Position numbers and translations under genes: made by a program. A DNA stretch of 64,000 nucleotides from Heterobilharzia americana (taxonomy: Eukaryota; Platyhelminthes; Trematoda; Strigeidida; Schistosomatidae): contig OX104127.1 in assembly GCA_944470555.2 (NCBI GenBank), positions 45,001,934-45,065,933 of the forward strand, given 5' to 3'. Below the pieces are notes generated by a model, which was not told the origin of the DNA, did not search any database, and saw nothing but the letters and a program-made list of their open reading frames with translations. Shown one piece after another: positions 42,401 through 48,400 of the stretch. Within the stretch, counting starts at the first letter, position 1. Each line of letters opens with the position of its first letter.

Positions 42401-45400
42401 GATTGATTCTTTGAGAGCTCACGAGATACATACTACCATTCAGTCAGCGGGATCGAATGAATCGGTCAACTATTTTGTACTTCTCTCCATTCTTGATATA
42501 ACATGACCATCAGCCAGTTTCATTGGTAAGCATTTGTTCCGCATTTAGACTTGACTGACCCAACACACCTCAGAAAATCTGACTCGAAGCATGCCAATAG
42601 TGATTACTAGGCAGTAAGTCAGCTGGTTTGATAAGAGTTGGTTTTAAGCAGCTGTCCAAAGGTCTTGAACTTAGATTTCCTGAATAGTGATAATACTTAT
42701 TAAGTTTTATCTGCAATCGAATGATAGAATTTAATGAGTACATAAGACTAAGTAACACGTCAGTCTTGAGTTATCAATAATTGTAAGCAATGTAAAGTGA
42801 AAACTGACTTCAGTGTTAACAAATATTGTTAGTTTGTTAACTTTCAAAAAAACTTTAGCTGGCAACTCTTATTTCACTGCAGATAATAAATTTCAACAAA
42901 AATATATTTATACTACGTGGTGATTGAAAGTGAAATGAAAATTTGAACCGCTTCAGGATTCAAACCAGAGACCACCAAGTTTCCAGCCCTGTAGTAGTTG
43001 GTTTGAGCCCTACCACGTTTCAAATTTTCATTTCATCTTTAATCATCATCCAGTATGAATACAAATCTGCCAAACCTTGGCTGTCTCACTCAGATAGTAA
43101 AAATGATAAGAAATATATTTCCCTGAAAGTTTCACCAAACTCTCATTATTTAAGTCTGAACCTCTTCTGCCTTAAAGCATATTTGTCACACTGGCTGTAG
43201 AATGGAAAATCTGGATCTCATAAGTATAATAACTGGCTTTTTAATATTTATTTTGAGAGCTATTCAACTTTTAAGTTATTTTACAGCATTAATTAATGTG
43301 TGGCTCAGTTCAAGAGGGTTTTTGGATCCTCCACTTGTCTCTGTATGATTTGTGGTTCCGAAATAAATGTATGTCAAGAGAAATCAGTTACTGTGCATTA
43401 ACTGTTCCCTCTTCTATGTATAAAATCGGTTATTGTGTTTTTACGAATCCTAGTATGTTTTTAAACATGTAGTCCAGATGGTAAGTAATGGAGAGGGATT
43501 GTGAGCAATCAGACTTCGTTTTCTATTGCGCGCGGGTTGGGATGCGACACAAATTCAGTGACTTGACGCATGGGTCGATTGTGTGAATGAACGGTGGTAA
43601 ATATGTTCAAAATTAAACAAGTGTGAGATCAGCGATAGAGTTGAATCAGAAAAATCTTATAATTAGGAAAGTTAACACTAAGCAGAGTCATAACAATACA
43701 TCTGTAATACATGGTTGTTTAATACACATAACTTAGAAGCAGAATTCTTTTTCTTAACAGGGTTTTGGGAAGTGCTTTCTTTTAAGGCACATTCGACAAG
43801 TCGATGAATTAGTAGCAATTCATGATTCACAAGTATTCAGGGTACGTTTTTAAAGAGTTTGTGTCATGATGAGAACATATATATTCACTTGAATGAAACA
43901 ATCTTACTGAAAGTGTTCTTTCAAAACCATTCAGTGTTTCACTTAATGGTTTGTGGGGAATGATTATGATTGATCCCAAGTAGGTATTCATCACAGAGTG
44001 ACATCAGTTGGAGAACCATTGAAAACCTGGCGGCACTGGACCGCAGTGTTTCATTTTAGTATGGGACTCCTCAACAGTGTGCATCTATGATCTGGCGAGG
44101 GATTGATCACAGTCTCGTAGCCAGCACGTTGTCATCCAGCCACTGATTTGAAATTCAGTGGTATATATTTTTTTATGTCTTTCATTTGCAATATGGCTCC
44201 ACCAACATTCAACACCATCAGCGAGTGTTCATCCTCATATCCAAACACACAACCACTTCTAACTTTAAGCGGATACTGAAAACTTTTTGCCTCGGTAAAG
44301 ATCACTGAGATACATTCAGCGGTGTTAATCATAGTTAATGGAGAGACAATAAGAAATGGTAATCATATGAAGTAAATAAAATATAACTTTAGTTGGTTGG
44401 AGGCAATCGGCAGGAAGCCCTAGACCTAGGTTTCGTGCTTTTTGGCACTCGTCAGCAAGACGTGTCTCCAAACCTCGACGGAACTGATGTCCCGCCTGAG
44501 AATCGAACCCGTGTCACCCAGTGTTGTAGTCAGCTACTTTACCACTGAGCTATTCGCTGACTACAACACTGGGTGACACGGGTTCGATTCTCAGGCGGGA
44601 CATCAGTTCCGTCGAGGTTTGGAGACACGTCTTGCTGACGAGTGCCAAAAAGCACGAAACCTAGGTCTAGGGCTTCCTGCCGATTGCCTCCAACCAAGTA
44701 ACATCTACTAATGTGCACCGGGATGCTGAGCTTCCTAGCTTGGTTGCTACATTCTAAATATGATCGATAGAATTCGGTCTGCACTCAGGACTAGACAACA
44801 TGAAATTGGTTTCACTCCCATGGCCAATCAATACAAAATACAACTTTCATTCAACAGTTAGTTTTCTCTTCAGTACTGAATATTCAGCTATCTAATGGGC
44901 TTCAAACAGGACAAAAATTTGGTCGTATTAACTCAGTGTGACTCGATAATGAATAAATTTTATCATTCAAAAATAAACAATTTATCTGTGAGTTGATAAA
45001 CGAGAATGGGTCACGTGCCATTCTTTTAGTGTTTACTTTGTACTTTTCAAGCGCATAACTTGAGTGTAGCGATTTGTATAAATAACAACAAAAAAAAGCA
45101 ACGAACTTGTCCAAAAACTCAACTCATTAGATTAAATGAGGAATAGATAAGTAAATTGTGATTAGGAGATTTATCTCATCGGTATACGTACATGAATTCC
45201 AACCATTCAGTCACAAGCTTGAACCTAGCTTCATCTACTGAGTTTTCGGTAGCCAGGTAGTGTCAGTTAGCCTCACACAATAGGCATGGCTTATTGCATA
45301 CTGTACACATGTGGATAGAGTAGCTTAATGAGCTTAAAATATTGATCGGATGTATTCAGAATAGATTTCCTATCCACTTGCCATTTAAGATTTTCCCTTT

Positions 45401-48400
45401 TTTGCACTGAAAACAAATATTATATTATCCACCTGTTGATTGATCTGTTTCAGTAACTCATTCCAATTCACTGGGATGGATCAGCCCGTGTAGAATATCA
45501 ATGATCAAGCAGACTGTGAATACTGAAACTGAGAAGTCATATCGATGGGTACGCAGTTTAGTAGTGTACAATGAAGTAGACAAGATATTTGTTTGCTTCC
45601 ACCGATTTCTTGGGTGAGTTGACCATTGTATTTTTTGAGATCATTCATTTGAGTTCAACTTGTTTCTCATATTCTTTTCAGTTTATAAAAGTTATAAAAC
45701 TGAATCTTTTTGACAAATTTAATTATAACTCTTGTCATTAGCTAAAATAAGAAAGATACTTAGTATCATTGAAGGTAAAAGGGTATTAGATAGTGGATTG
45801 GCAAAGTTGACAAAGTGAACAGTTTAAATCTGGTTCAATATAAAAACTTTATTTTTATACTTGGACGTCTAACAGTTCTATTGCAGTTAAACGAAATGTG
45901 ATAGTGTAGTGGGCGTTGCTGATAACAATGGATATAAGTAGTATATGTTGAGAAAGTGGCAGGAATCATAGGGAATTATAGGCAATCGGTAAGGTTTCTG
46001 CCAACAGCAACGCAAGGACTAACGTAAGTGTATTACGGTGGAGGCTGCTGATAAGAATGTTTGAAGAGCAGATCAAGAGCAAATCAAGAGAGGAACGAAG
46101 CACACTTGCAAATGACTGGGTTAGTGTAAGGTGCACCATATGTAATCACTACCGTTCCAATTTTCAACTGCGTGCATTCCCTCGTATCTACCTGCTGTCT
46201 CTCCAGTGGCTTCTCTTTACTTTCAAATGTTTCTAGTAGTCTACCAAAGAAGGCTGTCTAGCGACAAGCATAGGAGTTGAAACTTGGATAGTATATCTGA
46301 TGCGTATTTTATAACTTTGCTCTATCATATGTATATTTTAATCCTCACCTTGTAAATACCTTTTAGTGACCATGAGAAAGGTAGAAATACCTGCAACATC
46401 AGCTTACATAAGGTACAAGGGTATGCGGAACATATTTTCCCAGGATGAAGTCGAACGGAGTCACCTTTTCGAGAAGTACTTGCACAAAAAATCAGTCTAA
46501 AAGTGTCTAAATATAGAAGTTTAGAATCGAGTGGGATAGAAAGAATGACGCTTGAAATAAACAAAGCAAGTTGAATAATAAGGATAAAAAGTCATATCTG
46601 TTCACAGATAGACTGTGCACATGTTTGGTGGTAGCTAGAAGACTCGTAGCATAATATTCAAATGATAAAGTGACTCCATCACTCAATAGTACAAAAAAAA
46701 AAATGGGAATATTGGTTTGTTGCAGGAGTTTGGCTGGAAGTCATTCACCTGGGCACCGTATCACCCAGTGATGCAGTAGGAACTGTTACCGTTGATCTTT
46801 TGAGACCAACACTTATCAGTTTCATTTTGCTTATTTTGTAGTGTGGCCACCAAGTTAGAAGACTCAACAGGAATAGTGAATGTCATTATAATATAGGATT
46901 CCTATATAATATAGAATATAGGAATCACCTCTAAAGTCTGCAATGTTTCACTGAGAAGGTTATGATAGTGATTATGACTAGGTAAATGGTGTAGTGAAAG
47001 GACAGGATAAATAATTACGTAGCTTTATCATTTCAGTACAAGTACAAGTTTCAGTAATATTCAGATAGTAATTCGTTTTAATTTAGAACTTTAAATTTTC
47101 GTTTTTTAACATTTTTGAATCCAACTGATTAATTTCTGTTGACATTTGGGTTATTTCTTTGGATGTCTTGATATTACCATTAGTTTTTAGAACAAAGGTA
47201 TTCGTTTTATGGCGGTCATTAACGAGACACCTGATTCGACTCGGCAGCTTGATGCATAACATTTTTGTGCTTAGGGCTAAAACCACTGAGTTCGATTCCC
47301 ATGTGTGAAATTAGCATGGATGCAGATATATCCATTTGATAGATTTCTTCACCTGGATATAGTTTTTGGTTATCATCAAACAGATAAGGTTAGTGATTTT
47401 AATGAGATTAACATTCAACGAGTTTCGAGTATTCTGGCTTATCAGTTATACGTGATAACGAAGGTTTAGCTTTTGTCAACTGAATACTTTCGACTGATTA
47501 TATGATACAGTACGGAATTTCTTGTTACATCCATTGTATAAATGTACATGAGAACAAAGGATGATCTGTCGAATTCTGTAGAAAAAGGGGATACTTTCCC
47601 ATCCATCTCTTTGTTTATTAGTTAACTCAATTATAACAAGGATAAGATATAAATGTATAGTGCGCTGTAGATCAGTCAAGGTATATGAAAGCAAGTGCAT
47701 TTCATCTTATCTTGAACTGTTTTCAATTTAATATACCGGTATACTTATAGGTTAGGTTGTTCCTGATAAATGTGGTGTCAAAAAGGTTTGAGTTGGAAAC
47801 CGCCCATCTGGGCAGTTGAAAAACTACTTAGCTGCGAGCAAAATGTCAACGTGGACTGTGAAATTTATAAATCATTCGCAAATTGATCATCCTATTTTAG
47901 GTATATCGGTTCAAGCAAGTCAACTAGTCAGATTTAGGTTAATTTCAGGAATTAGTTTAGTTCTCCGAGCACACCGCTTGTGAACTTGGCCATGAAATAG
48001 TGAGACAGCTATCCAGTGTTTATATCATGCTGATCCAGTTAGGGGAATCTATGTATAGGTTTGAGTGGTTCTCAAAAGAAGTATAATGGAAGTATATTCT
48101 ACCACAGTGCCTAAAATCTACTCTTACCTTATTGACAGAGTTGTGTTTACATCAAATAGTCACTGGAGAGTTACCAGTTTCACACTGAGCTCTGACAACA
48201 CTGTCGGTGGTTTTGGAGTATGACCATCAAAATGGAAGACTTGGATAGATGCTAGTTGATTGGAGGCAATCGGCTGAATGCCCCAATCTAAACTTCGCAC
48301 TTGTTGGCACTAGTCGGTGAGGTGTATCTGAGACTTCGTGGGGAGTGATACTCAGTCTGAGATTTAACTTACCAGTATATATGAGATTAGATTGTGCATG

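Larger units (their letters stand above)
44393..44697. repeat. Perfect palindrome of two lineage B ribozyme elements
   Basis: Arms 44393-44534 and 44556-44697 (142 bp each) are exact reverse complements as read here. The 21-bp spacer 44535-44555 is the tRNA-like A box of the minus copy (GAATAGCTCAGTGGTAAAGT on the minus strand); the plus copy lacks its own A box. B boxes (GGGTTCGATTCTC) lie in both arms. The plus copy continues into its tail to about 44830. Confidence 0.9.
37343..45453 (+). other. Intron 5
   Basis: GT-AG intron of 8.1 kb holding the long LINE family 1 copy, a LINE family 2 copy, a fold-back tRNA-like element, a lineage C element and the 44.4-kb palindrome. Nothing is recognised in 42560-42910, 43070-43750 or 44840-45453. 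Confidence 0.75.
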
